From Bacteroidota bacterium (GTDB lineage: Bacteria > Bacteroidota > Bacteroidia > Chitinophagales > Chitinophagaceae), in the NCBI GenBank assembly GCA_018266575.1, contig JAFEAE010000023.1, forward strand, positions 62,001 through 126,000: a DNA stretch of 64,000 nucleotides, given 5' to 3'. The notes under the pieces are model-generated. The model saw nothing but the letters and a program-made list of their open reading frames with translations, was not told where the DNA came from and did no database searches. Shown piece after piece: positions 26,528 to 35,038 of this stretch; within the stretch, counting starts at the first letter, position 1, and each line of letters opens with the position of its first letter. A program made the translations under genes and the position numbers.

Positions 26528-27688
26528 TTATTGTGCGGTAAAAACAGCCGCAAACATCGAATCTGCTTTTCTTTCATAACCTGGCAGCAATTCAATTTGC
26601 TGTAACCGCAATTGAAACTTTTGCTGAATATAATCTGCAATTTCTTCGTTTTCTTTTTTGAACACAGAGCAGGTAATGTAAACCAATCTTCCATTTACTG
26701 AAAGATGAGGGAGAACATTATCCAAAATTTTTTTTTGAAGGTTACTATATTTTTCAATTTCTTCTTTGTTGAAAAACACCAACGCTTCCGGGTTACGGCT
26801 CCAGGTTCCGCTGCCACTGCACGGAACATCTGCAATGATCAGGTCGTATTTTTTTGATGGAGCTTTTATTTCTTTTGCCGCCAAATCTGCAACAAATGAC
26901 CTGTATTTTTTTATTCCGGCTTCTGAAAACCGCTTTTCAAGGTTCAAAAGAATTGATTTTCGTATATCCGATACCGTTATATCAACAGCATTATTCATAT
27001 CATATAACATGATCGATTTTCCACCGCTTGCGGCACAACAGTCCCAGGAGGTGAATGGTGAATGGCCAATGGCCGATGGAAAAAAATTGCCGATTTGTTG
27101 TGAACTGTAATCCTGCACAACAGCTTCTTTATTTATTTCTATTACATCTTCGATTTTAGTTGAATTCGGTAAGGAAATGCAGGAGCCTGTAATTTCTGCA
27201 AATGCAATATTGGCATCGGTCAATTTTCGTTTTACAATATCTTCATTACCCGGCCTGATGCGTAAAAAAAGATCAGGTTGAATAAGGAATGATTTACAAA
27301 ATTTTTCATAGTCAACAGCTGTGCTTAATTCATCTTTCCATGGAAAAACTTCTTTAATGAATAATGGATAATTGATAATGGATAATTTTTGTTCAAGGTT
27401 CAATTGTATATTCTCATTCCATTTTGGTTTGAGATGTGCGAGCAATTCATTGGAAGTTTGGCTACATAAAAAAATTCCCGCTAAAATTTTTTCTTCAACA
27501 GAAATATTTTTCAACGCGTGACCAAGCCTGAAATAACAATAACAAAAATGGCTAATTGTTTTGCGGTCAGTCGATCCGAATTTTTTATGTTGTTTGAAAA
27601 AATTTTTGATGAAATGAGAAAACGGTTCTTTCCCATCATATTGATTAAGTAATTGAACCGTTGTATTAAGATGTGAAAGATGCCGCAT
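26528..27688 (-). CDS. rsmB: RNA m5C methyltransferase (RsmB/NOL1 family)
   Basis: The 386-residue protein has an N-terminal helical NusB-like region and a C-terminal Rossmann methyltransferase. The SAM motif WDCCAASGGKS, the motif IV ADVPCSGSGTW with the proline-cysteine pair and the catalytic Cys in YITCSVFKKENEE are clear; these are the two-cysteine hallmarks of NOL1/NOP2/Sun enzymes that methylate cytosine C5 in rRNA. The exact site (C967 of 16S or another) is not provable from sequence. Two stretches inside the gene (minus-strand positions within 27051-27079 and 27362-27389) consist of simple repeat strings also found between genes here, yet the frame stays open. Confidence 0.85.
   Translation of the reverse strand: MRHLSHLNTTVQLLNQYDGKEPFSHFIKNFFKQHKKFGSTDRKTISHFCYCYFRLGHALKNISVEEKILAGIFLCSQTSNELLAHLKPKWNENIQLNLEQKLSIINYPLFIKEVFPWKDELSTAVDYEKFCKSFLIQPDLFLRIRPGNEDIVKRKLTDANIAFAEITGSCISLPNSTKIEDVIEINKEAVVQDYSSQQIGNFFPSAIGHSPFTSWDCCAASGGKSIMLYDMNNAVDITVSDIRKSILLNLEKRFSEAGIKKYRSFVADLAAKEIKAPSKKYDLIIADVPCSGSGTWSRNPEALVFFNKEEIEKYSNLQKKILDNVLPHLSVNGRLVYITCSVFKKENEEIADYIQQKFQLRLQQIELLPGYERKADSMFAAVFTAQ
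27051..27079. repeat. Interspersed-type repeat inside rsmB-like gene (1)
   Basis: GTGAATGGTGAATGGCCAAT and the following GGCCGATGG form a tandem/palindromic string of the kind usually seen between genes. Here it encodes the short stretch AIGHSPFTS just before the SAM motif. Confidence 0.6.
27362..27389. repeat. Interspersed-type repeat inside rsmB-like gene (2)
   Basis: The TAATGGATAATTGATAATGG-type string matches the small repeat that flanks the broken four-helix-bundle gene near 10.5-11.0 kb. On the minus strand it encodes LSIINYPLFI. Confidence 0.6.
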
Positions 27689-27933
27689 AATAAAAAAGAT
27701 TTCTGTTGAAGCAGAAACCTTTATGATTGTGGCTTTAAAGCTACGATTTAAATCTTACATTTTGTGATACCCTCAGCCATCGTTTGCCCATCCAGGGCAG
27801 CATTTGCAATTAAAACTTCTATCAAATAAAACAAGATTTTCTATCTAAAGACAACCATATAAATTTTCTTCCAAAAAAAAATTCTCATTCTGTACGGAAA
27901 ACAAGCATCAGTTTGTCTTACCCTAAATTGTTT

Positions 27934-28344
27934 ATGAAATTCATTTTATTATCTGCTATGTTTTCCATCGGTGCGCTATTTTCAAAAGCACAAAATGCCG
28001 AGAAACTGATCAAAGCTTATTTTCTGGGATATGAAAAGAAAGACTGGAACATGATTGCCGGTCAGCTCTCCGGCGATTTTACATTCACAAGCCCGAATAA
28101 TGATGATCACATACCATTGGCGATATACAAAGAGAGATGTTGGCCGACTTCTAAATTCTTTAAGAAAATTGAGTTTGAGAAAATTATGGATCAGGGTAAT
28201 TCTGCATTCGTTATATACAATATTACAACCACCGATAACAAGGTTGTACGAAATGCCGAGTATTATACATTCAGCAATGGAAAAATAAAATCCATCGAAT
28301 GTTTTTTCGGGCCGGGGATAGGCTATCCGGGCAATACAAAGTAA
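27934..28344 (+). CDS. Secreted NTF2-like (SnoaL-type) protein
   Basis: ATG 27934 (MKFILLSAMFS) begins a proper signal peptide ending SKAQ near residue 20; an in-frame TTG at 27913 would push a charged stretch in front and is less likely. The mature 115 residues look like an NTF2-like cone (KLIKAYFLGYEKKDWNMIAG, VIYNITTTDNKVVRNAEYYTF, KIKSIECFFGPG). Such domains bind small ligands or act as enzymes; no catalytic set can be named. Predicted periplasmic. The YCII/sigma pair starts 75 bp downstream on the same strand. Confidence 0.7.
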   Translation: MKFILLSAMFSIGALFSKAQNAEKLIKAYFLGYEKKDWNMIAGQLSGDFTFTSPNNDDHIPLAIYKERCWPTSKFFKKIEFEKIMDQGNSAFVIYNITTTDNKVVRNAEYYTFSNGKIKSIECFFGPGIGYPGNTK

Positions 28345-28418
28345 ACCAGATAAAAATTTTGCGGAGGCTTTCAAACCTGCCTTAATTTGTATATAGTTTA
28401 CTCAGCAATACAATTATC

Positions 28419-28805
28419 ATGGAAAAATTCCTGCTCATTATTCGCGAAGACCTTAGCAAACTGCGAAAGTGGACCGAAGAAGAACGTTATAATGGTGTAA
28501 GGCAAATGGATATATGGGTGAAATCCCTGGTGCAAAAAGGCAATTATATATCCGGCGATGCTTTGCACATCAAGGGCCGTTATGTAAGTAAAGACCATGT
28601 GCTTTCCGATGGGCCGTTTATTGAAGCGAAAGAAGGTATAAGCGGAATTATTTTTTTAGATGCGAAAAATTTACAGGATGCTGTTTCTATAACACAAACC
28701 TGCCCGCTTGTGCAAAGCGGCGATATGGTTATTGAAGTGCGGCCTTTAATGGGAGTAAAAGATATAAGGGAATTGGGTGATGAACCAAGAACAACAGGCG
28801 GCTGA
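28419..28805 (+). CDS. YCII/DGPF-domain protein linked to an ECF42-type sigma factor
   Basis: The 128-residue protein has a YCII-type ferredoxin-like fold with the DGPF motif (LSDGPFIEAKEGISG, about 67-80). Its last 26 bp overlap the start of the sigma-factor gene, so the two are translated from one mRNA. In many bacteria DGPF proteins are encoded next to ECF42 sigma factors and are thought to be members of their regulon or partners; the mechanism is not settled. Cytoplasmic; no enzymatic residues are assigned here. Confidence 0.88.
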   Translation: MEKFLLIIREDLSKLRKWTEEERYNGVRQMDIWVKSLVQKGNYISGDALHIKGRYVSKDHVLSDGPFIEAKEGISGIIFLDAKNLQDAVSITQTCPLVQSGDMVIEVRPLMGVKDIRELGDEPRTTGG

Positions 28806-30000
28806 CAAATTATACAAAAGCCATTTTGGAAAAATGGTAACTGCCATGCTTCAGTTTTCAAGAGATATTGATCTTGAAACAGCGGAAGACCTGGTACAGG
28901 ATGCCTTTTATACTGCGCTTTCTTCATGGGAACAAAATGGAATTCCCGATAATCCTGCGGGATGGATGTACACTGTCTGCAGGAACAATGCTATTAATAC
29001 GCTTAAAAAAAATAAGAAATTTAAAAACCCTTTTGAAGAAGGTCATGTAACTAACGGTGATGTACAACCGGAAGAAAATATTTTTGACGACAGGAAACTG
29101 CAATTGTTATTTTCATGTTCACATCCGAGGCTGTCGGCAAAAATGCATGTGGTAATCACCTTAAAATACCTGGTAAACCTTAAAACAGAATCTATTGCTA
29201 AGGCATTGGGTATTACTATTGATGGCGTTGATAAAATAATTGCACGGGCAAAACAGCGGATACGAATAGAAAATATTTTTTTGAAAGAACCGACGCCGCA
29301 GCAACTAAAAATAAGATTGCCTGCAGTGCATAAAATAATTTATCTCATATTTAATGAAGGTTACCGAGCAGGCAGCGGCAAAGAATTCATACGACAAGAA
29401 TTGTGCGAAGAGAGTTTGATAATGACAAAATCTTTATTAGACAATAACGTATGCAACAGTGATACGGCTGCATTGTATGCATTGTTATTGTTCAATGCTT
29501 CACGGCTAAGCGTAAGGGTTACAGCAGCCGGTGAATTATCAGACCTTGAAGAACAAGACAGGGCTTTGTGGAATGAAGATCTGATTGCTTTGGGTGATTA
29601 TTATCTTAATCAATCCAAATGCGAAAAGGTTTCTTCCTACCATTACGAAGCATCAATTGCATATTTGCACTGTCATGCAAAAAGTTTTGCTGATACAGAC
29701 TGGACAAGCATTTCAAGACTATACGAACAGCTGTTGCAGAACAATCCCAATCCATTTATCACACTGAACTATGCCATTGCATTGTACTACGGTTCTCAAA
29801 AACAAAAGGCATTTGATATCCTTCATAAGCTACAACAAACTTTTCTCGAACAATCATATCTGCTGCATGCCGCATTAGGCAAATTGTATTTACAGGAAAA
29901 AGAATTTTCTAAAAGCGATTTTCATTTAACTAAAGCACTCTCCCTAACAAATTTCCAGGTTGAAAAAGATTTTGTAAAAAAAATGTTGGCGAGAAATTGA
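28780..30000 (+). CDS. ECF42-type RNA polymerase sigma factor with TPR-like C-terminus
   Basis: From ATG 28780 the 406-residue protein has sigma region 2 (about 10-75, with DIDLETAEDLVQDAFYTALSSW and NPAGWMYTVCRNNAI), region 4 (about 110-165, VVITLKYLVNLKTESIAKALG) and a long C-terminal extension (about 180-406) with TPR-like helices (TLNYAIALYYG, LLHAALGKLYLQEKEF). This extended layout and coupling to a DGPF gene match the ECF42 group, where the C-terminus is needed for activity and no anti-sigma factor is encoded nearby. A GTG one codon earlier is also possible. The stimulus is unknown. Confidence 0.9.
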   Translation: MNQEQQAADKLYKSHFGKMVTAMLQFSRDIDLETAEDLVQDAFYTALSSWEQNGIPDNPAGWMYTVCRNNAINTLKKNKKFKNPFEEGHVTNGDVQPEENIFDDRKLQLLFSCSHPRLSAKMHVVITLKYLVNLKTESIAKALGITIDGVDKIIARAKQRIRIENIFLKEPTPQQLKIRLPAVHKIIYLIFNEGYRAGSGKEFIRQELCEESLIMTKSLLDNNVCNSDTAALYALLLFNASRLSVRVTAAGELSDLEEQDRALWNEDLIALGDYYLNQSKCEKVSSYHYEASIAYLHCHAKSFADTDWTSISRLYEQLLQNNPNPFITLNYAIALYYGSQKQKAFDILHKLQQTFLEQSYLLHAALGKLYLQEKEFSKSDFHLTKALSLTNFQVEKDFVKKMLARN

Positions 30001-30140
30001 GTTATCACATTTCTGTAAAAGTTTTTATAGCTCTGATTAGATTGAAAAATTGTAGATAATATCATAAATTAGTGTGTAAACTGCCGCTATTTTGCAAAAA
30101 AAATATTGAGCGACAGTACTAAAAAGCAAGACATTAATAA

Positions 30141-31325
30141 ATGACTGACATAGCAATCAACCCTAGTTTTTGTTTCAACCCAAATGGGAGACTGACCACA
30201 GATATCTCCAATCGAGCTTTAAGAAAATTTGCAGAGGGAATTGATGCTGCTATTAAGCTGGAAGGCGACCTTCCCATTATTTTGGACACAAACATTTTAC
30301 TTGACTATTACGGAATGTCTCAAGCAGAGAAGGCAAAACTTATTCAGCTTATCAAGACCTATAATAGTAGAATTTACATTACGAGACAAGTGGAGCAAGA
30401 GTATTTGCGAAATCGTCTCTCTGTTATAAAAAAAAATTTTTTTGAGCCATTAAACCGAATTGCTTCTGACTTCATTACACTTCAAAGAGATATTGAAAAC
30501 AAGTTGAAAAGCTATAAGGAAGAAAAAAAACGAATACTTTCAAATGATTACCCTGATTTGTGGGATCAACTTGAAAAAATTGAAAGTGGAGTTCTAAGAG
30601 AAATAAATAATAATGAGTTTCATAAAGATGTAGAACAGCAAGTAGGAACGACTACAAAAGACAATAAAAATATTTCTCTTATCGACGAAATGCTTACTCT
30701 GACCTCATCTCTTCAATTGATTGAGGGACTTGGACAAGAGGAATTGGATTTTCTCAAAACTGAATTTGACAGACTAATTGCTGAGTATAATAATGCTAAA
30801 GAAACAAACAAATGGAAATTTGCATTTCCAGGATGTGGAGAAAAAAAAGACGAGCCGTATGGTGACTTTATAATTTTTCATGAAATTCTTAAGTTCATGA
30901 AAAAAGACTCCAAGTCATGTATATTTTTGACGAATGATGTGACTAAAGGTGATTGGTTGCAATTTGACAAAAATCCTCACATTCACTACTTAGAAAATAG
31001 TTTTTTGCAAACTGAAAATATAATTTATATAGTTCATGCGGAACAAACATTGCCAAACATATCTTTTGAGAATATTCATAAAAGCCCCTTGGAAATTTTA
31101 AGTGCAATATATGGTTCCCACCAACCTGAGAAACAAATTGATGTAACTTCAATTCTTAAAGAAAGAATTGCAAATAATAAATTAACTATTACTGCAAGTA
31201 ATGACATTGTAGGTGATCCTGATCCCGGAGTAGTAAAATCTTTGACAATACATTATCGCATTGGCGAAAGACAGGTTCAGGCTACCATCATTGAAGGAGC
31301 GACCGATACTATTCCACAAGGATAA
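30141..31325 (+). CDS. PIN-like domain protein (PIN_8-type predicted nuclease)
   Basis: The 394-residue protein begins with a PIN-like core: ILDTNILLDYYG (Asp49, Asn51, Asp55), TRQVEQEYLRNR (Glu85/Glu88), then a charged helical insert (about 105-225), KDEPYGDFIIFHEIL (Asp242) and CIFLTNDVTKGDW (Asp266, Asp271). The spaced acidic residues fit a metal-dependent ribonuclease site split by the helical insert, as in the PIN_8/DUF4935 group. The C-terminal 110 residues are of unknown fold. Such stand-alone genes occur in defence or toxin settings, but no antitoxin or partner is seen here. It lies between the ECF42 gene and tRNA-Pro, beside the candidate island. Confidence 0.78.
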   Translation: MTDIAINPSFCFNPNGRLTTDISNRALRKFAEGIDAAIKLEGDLPIILDTNILLDYYGMSQAEKAKLIQLIKTYNSRIYITRQVEQEYLRNRLSVIKKNFFEPLNRIASDFITLQRDIENKLKSYKEEKKRILSNDYPDLWDQLEKIESGVLREINNNEFHKDVEQQVGTTTKDNKNISLIDEMLTLTSSLQLIEGLGQEELDFLKTEFDRLIAEYNNAKETNKWKFAFPGCGEKKDEPYGDFIIFHEILKFMKKDSKSCIFLTNDVTKGDWLQFDKNPHIHYLENSFLQTENIIYIVHAEQTLPNISFENIHKSPLEILSAIYGSHQPEKQIDVTSILKERIANNKLTITASNDIVGDPDPGVVKSLTIHYRIGERQVQATIIEGATDTIPQG

Positions 31326-31423
31326 ACTTCATAATGACAGTAGAATAGCTGTCAACAATTGAATTTCCTGAAGCCTTGGTTTATGTCCTACGAAACGTCC
31401 ACAAATAAATATTCACCAAAATA

Positions 31424-31454
31424 AAAAAGCCTCACATTTCTGTGAAGCTTTTTT
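31424..31454 (-). terminator. Terminator after tRNA-Pro
   Basis: On the minus strand AAAAAAGCTTCACAG pairs with a following TGTGAGGCTTTTTT across a short loop. It directly follows the tRNA 3' end. Confidence 0.8.
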
Positions 31455-31455
31455 G

Positions 31456-31530
31456 TCGGGGCGGCAAGATTCGAACTTGCGACCTCCTGCTCCCAAAGCA
31501 GGCGCGATAACCGGGCTACGCTACGCCCCG
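31456..31530 (-). tRNA. tRNA-Pro (anticodon UGG)
   Basis: The minus strand gives a 75-nt cloverleaf with acceptor CGGGGCG/CGCCCCG, discriminator A, T-arm GCAAGUUCGAAUCUUGC and anticodon stem CCUGC/GCAGG around UUUGGGA, hence anticodon UGG. No CCA is encoded. A terminator follows immediately. Confidence 0.95.
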
Positions 31531-31540
31531 AAAATTCTTT

Positions 31541-31566
31541 AGCGGAGAGGGGAGATATGAACCTCC
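31541..31566 (-). other. Fragment resembling the 3' end of a tRNA (possible att remnant)
   Basis: AGCGGAGAGGG at 31541-31551 is identical to 51458-51468, the 3' end of tRNA-Ser. The next 15 bases (GAGATATGAACCTCC) resemble the tRNA's T-arm (AGGGATTCGAACCCTC) with differences. No complete tRNA can be folded here. It may be the far attachment site of an element inserted at tRNA-Ser, or a decayed tRNA gene upstream of tRNA-Pro. Confidence 0.5.
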
Positions 31567-32151
31567 TCCTATCAATACTATAAATCAATTAATTATAAAA
31601 CGCAAAATCATAGGCTCCACGACTTGCTCCTGTAACTAACAAATTAGTAAGAACTTCAAAAGTTGTGCGAAGATAGATAAAAATTTTTGGTAGCCATAAA
31701 GAATTTGGGAATTATATACTGATAATAATATTTATGTCGGAACAGTGTCAAAAAGTTACTTTATTATAACTCTGGAAAATCAAATCTCCGTTTTTTAAAG
31801 GCATCCAACACATCATTCAAAGTTGTATCATAGCGTAGCCAAGAATTAGTAACATTTATTTGAAACCGATTAGTTAATTATATTATTTTTTAACCTAAAT
31901 CCAAATACAATCCTCCTTTTGACAAGAACTATATGTAAGAAATAGCGGGCACTTTTTCCGCCACTGCATATTGCAGAAAAATAAGGTTACTTTATTGGGA
32001 TGCAAACACCGGTAAACAACCCGTAACCGAATATGGCCGCATCAATATACCAGTTATGGGCAACCGAAAATAAAAACCTGAAAATTTTACGCAGCCATTG
32101 AGATAACTACCCTTTGTTGATTTTATTTCCAGGCGATTTTCCCTTTATCGA
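31567..32151. other. Gene-poor stretch with decayed coding fragments
   Basis: No intact gene is visible. On the minus strand 31764-31877 encodes an unbroken 37-codon tail (including SWLRYDTTLNDVLDAFKKRR) ending in a proper stop but lacking a start, and on the plus strand around 31980-32070 there is an open fragment with LLYWDANTGKQPVTEYGRI. Both look like remnants of lost genes. I do not recognise either. Confidence 0.45.
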
Positions 32152-34434
32152 TCAATAGGTGAATGTAATCCCGCCACCCAAACCCATATCACTATCGTAA
32201 TGTGAAGAGAGGGAAAAGTATTTGGTAACAATGTACCTCAATCCCAGGGTATATTCCTTATCTGTATTGATCATCCAATTTAGCCTCAGCCGAGGCGTAA
32301 GTGCAATATCTTCCCTTGATAATTGAAAACGCCACTTACCGTTGCCATCAATACGTATATCCGCCACCGTTAGTGTAGGCAGTGTATAAGCAACCCCTGC
32401 AACTACTGTATGCCTGTTCAATTTGTCGCTAACCTGGCCAAACCAGGTTTTGCTTTCACTCCCAAAAATATTTTTAACGCCGCCTTCTGTCTTATCATGA
32501 TAATCAAAACCAACATAAGGGTACCACCATTGCATTCTCCCGAGATACCTTCCAATCATCGTTTCGCTTTCATAGCCATGAAGCTTATTATACCCCAAGT
32601 GCCACAACGTATTTATTCTCCAGCGTGTCTGCGAAAGAGCCGCCTCCCCATCGCTCCCATTGGATTCAATTCCCGCCCTCGCCATCGAATACATCTTCCG
32701 GTCATCTGCAAATAACATCCGCTGTGCAGCAGCGGTATCTGTAATTTCTGTTTTTGCAGGAGAATTCTCATAGTGAAAAATCCTTCCCATGCCGCTCATC
32801 ATGTGATATAAAATATGGCAATGAAAAAACCAATCCCCATCAGTGTTCCCGGCAAACTCGATCGTATCTCTTTCCATCGGCATGATGTCGAGCACATTTT
32901 TCAAAGGAGCATATTCCCCTTGTCCGTTCAAGACCCGAAAATCATGTCCATGCAGATGCATCGGGTGGCGCATCATGGAATTATTGTACAAAACGATCCG
33001 GACATTTTCACCTTTTCGGATTAAGATCTTATCGCTTTCCGAGACTGTTCTGTTATCCAGGGTCCATACATAGCGGTTCATATTCCCGGTAAGCACAAAA
33101 TTTAACTCTTTCCAGGGCGCATCTGGCAATGTTGTTTTCTCAGTTGCCCTTAACATGGCATAGTTAAGTGTTACAATATCCCCGCTTTCTTCTTTCATGT
33201 TCATCTGTTGCATGCCCGTGGCGTCCATCGCATGGGCATCATGATCCTGCCTACTTCGATTTCCTTTATCTTCACCGCTGATCTCCGGATACATCACGGT
33301 GTTCATATCCATGACCTGGTCTTGCATTTTCATTCCCTGCATTTCTTTTATATTTCCATTCATGTCCATCATGTCATTCATCATTTTCATCCCGGCAAAA
33401 AATTTAAGTTTCGGCAGCCTACGGGCAAATATCTTCTCGCCGCTCCCAATCCATAAAGACGCGGATTTGGTCCTGTCCTCGGGAGTTACTAAGAACTCAT
33501 AACTTTTATTTTCGGGTACCGTAACAATGACATCGTAGGTTTCAGAAACTCCAATCAGTAACCTGTCCGCTTCAACAGGTTCAACATCATTTCCATCTGT
33601 CGCAACAACAGTTATTTTCCCACCTGAATAATTCAGCCAGAAATAGCTCGATGCCCCTGCATTGGCTATCCTCAGCCGCACTTTGTCCCCTGCTTTAAAT
33701 TGCGGTTGTTCAACGGTGCTTTTCCCGTTTATTAAGAATTGATCATAATACACATCGCTCACGTCCATTGCATTCATCCGCTTCCACTCGTTGGTAAGTT
33801 TTGTTTTCAGGTAACCCTGTTTTATTGCTTCGCTAAAACTTTGTGTCGAACCTTTTTTGATCGCGAACCAATCAGTCGCATTATGAAGGCTTCGCTGGAT
33901 CTCTTCAGGTTTCATATCGGACCACTCACTCAGCACAACAGGAATAGTCAGAATATCCGGTTCGTTTTTCTTTCTTAAGATCATAGCTCCATACATCCCG
34001 ATCTGTTCCTGCAACATCGTATGACTGTGATACCAGTGTGTCCCATGCTGCACAACGGGGAATTTATAGAGGTATGTTTCATGCGGCATGATGGGCATCT
34101 GCGTGAGGTTGGGCACACCGTCGTATTTATTTGGCACAAATAAACCGTGCCAATGCAACGATGTCTCCTCGTCCATCATATTATGAACATATATTTCAGC
34201 AGTATCCCCTTCTGTGAATGTCAATACGGGCATGGGTATCTGGCCATTAACAGCAATGGCGTGTTCAGGCTTTCCCGTAAAATTTACGATAGTATCCCTG
34301 ACGTATAAGTCATAGCGGACAACCAGGGAATCTCTCCCGGTGCTTTGAACGCCTGTTGCCATATTCTTCATTTGCTGCGAATAGGAAACCAAACAGGCAA
34401 TACCTAAAAATATAGTGAGGCTTACTTTTTTCAT
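32152..34434 (-). CDS. Multicopper oxidase with CopB-like C-terminal extension
   Basis: The 760-residue protein has a signal peptide (about 1-20) and three cupredoxin domains of the CopA/PcoA type. Copper ligands are visible in HWHG (94-97), HGTHWYHSH (130-138), HPMHLHGH (490-497) and HCHILYHM (538-545). A Met/His-rich stretch (350-412) is typical of copper resistance oxidases. Residues about 600-760 are not part of the oxidase fold; GRYLGRMQWWYPYVGFDY, alternating hydrophobic strands and a C-terminal aromatic resemble the outer-membrane protein CopB. By family it oxidises Cu(I) in the periplasm; a tether to the outer membrane is inferred. It is the last gene of a same-strand copper cluster. 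Confidence 0.88.
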   Translation of the reverse strand: MKKVSLTIFLGIACLVSYSQQMKNMATGVQSTGRDSLVVRYDLYVRDTIVNFTGKPEHAIAVNGQIPMPVLTFTEGDTAEIYVHNMMDEETSLHWHGLFVPNKYDGVPNLTQMPIMPHETYLYKFPVVQHGTHWYHSHTMLQEQIGMYGAMILRKKNEPDILTIPVVLSEWSDMKPEEIQRSLHNATDWFAIKKGSTQSFSEAIKQGYLKTKLTNEWKRMNAMDVSDVYYDQFLINGKSTVEQPQFKAGDKVRLRIANAGASSYFWLNYSGGKITVVATDGNDVEPVEADRLLIGVSETYDVIVTVPENKSYEFLVTPEDRTKSASLWIGSGEKIFARRLPKLKFFAGMKMMNDMMDMNGNIKEMQGMKMQDQVMDMNTVMYPEISGEDKGNRSRQDHDAHAMDATGMQQMNMKEESGDIVTLNYAMLRATEKTTLPDAPWKELNFVLTGNMNRYVWTLDNRTVSESDKILIRKGENVRIVLYNNSMMRHPMHLHGHDFRVLNGQGEYAPLKNVLDIMPMERDTIEFAGNTDGDWFFHCHILYHMMSGMGRIFHYENSPAKTEITDTAAAQRMLFADDRKMYSMARAGIESNGSDGEAALSQTRWRINTLWHLGYNKLHGYESETMIGRYLGRMQWWYPYVGFDYHDKTEGGVKNIFGSESKTWFGQVSDKLNRHTVVAGVAYTLPTLTVADIRIDGNGKWRFQLSREDIALTPRLRLNWMINTDKEYTLGLRYIVTKYFSLSSHYDSDMGLGGGITFTY

Positions 34435-34485
34435 TGTGCATTACCTATTCACTGAGGATTTTGATGGTATAATCAGCAAGACTTG

Positions 34486-34983
34486 TTATTGCAGTGTTTT
34501 TATTATTTGGCCGCAACCAAGCATTGCATTTCCGTAATAAGGGTTTTTAATGGAAGATTCGCTGGTCAGCCAGTACGATTTCTTCATCGGGCAAAATGCC
34601 TGGTAAATAGGACTGGCCGACAATTTTGCTTTTTGCGCGAGGGCAATCATATTGACAGACAAACCAGCAAAATGCTCCCGTTGATGCGTAATGTCCTTAC
34701 TTTCCGAAATATGCCTCGCATCAAAAGCAAGTTTATCTTTCAAACCGGCAAAAGCCTTTTGGCCTGCACGCGGAAGTAAATCGGGGTTAACTGTACTGAT
34801 TGCTGTCAACAGTTCCCCAGCCTTGGCAGAAGCCCCTGCGGCATCGCTGCTCACCAATGCATTTCTTACTTCATAATAATCATTGAGGATAACTGATAGC
34901 TGATTTTGTGTAGTATCCTGTGCCGATGCGAGTTGAATAAATATTCCCCCCAAGAAGGTGCAAAGAAAAAAAATCCGTTTCAT
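34486..34983 (-). CDS. DUF3347 periplasmic protein (copper-associated)
   Basis: The 165-residue protein has a signal peptide (about 1-21, ending ASAQ) and a helical DUF3347 domain. LNDYYEVRNALVSSDA starts the domain, and YQAFCPMKK, IKNPYYGNAMLGCG near the C-terminus carries the conserved Cys, Met and Cys residues. In relatives this domain is fused to, or encoded with, CusB-type metal efflux adaptors, suggesting Cu(I) binding. It lies 51 bp upstream of the multicopper oxidase and 55 bp downstream of the HMA-MauE gene, consistent with a copper-handling operon. Confidence 0.85.
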   Translation of the reverse strand: MKRIFFLCTFLGGIFIQLASAQDTTQNQLSVILNDYYEVRNALVSSDAAGASAKAGELLTAISTVNPDLLPRAGQKAFAGLKDKLAFDARHISESKDITHQREHFAGLSVNMIALAQKAKLSASPIYQAFCPMKKSYWLTSESSIKNPYYGNAMLGCGQIIKTLQ

Positions 34984-35038
34984 TGTTTTTTTATTTTTAA
35001 TTATTACTATTCATGCAAAACTAATGCAGGCAACATTT

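Noticed and set aside
31388..31588. 66-codon minus-strand frame over tRNA-Pro
   Set aside because: It is the translation of the tRNA and its surroundings, not a gene.
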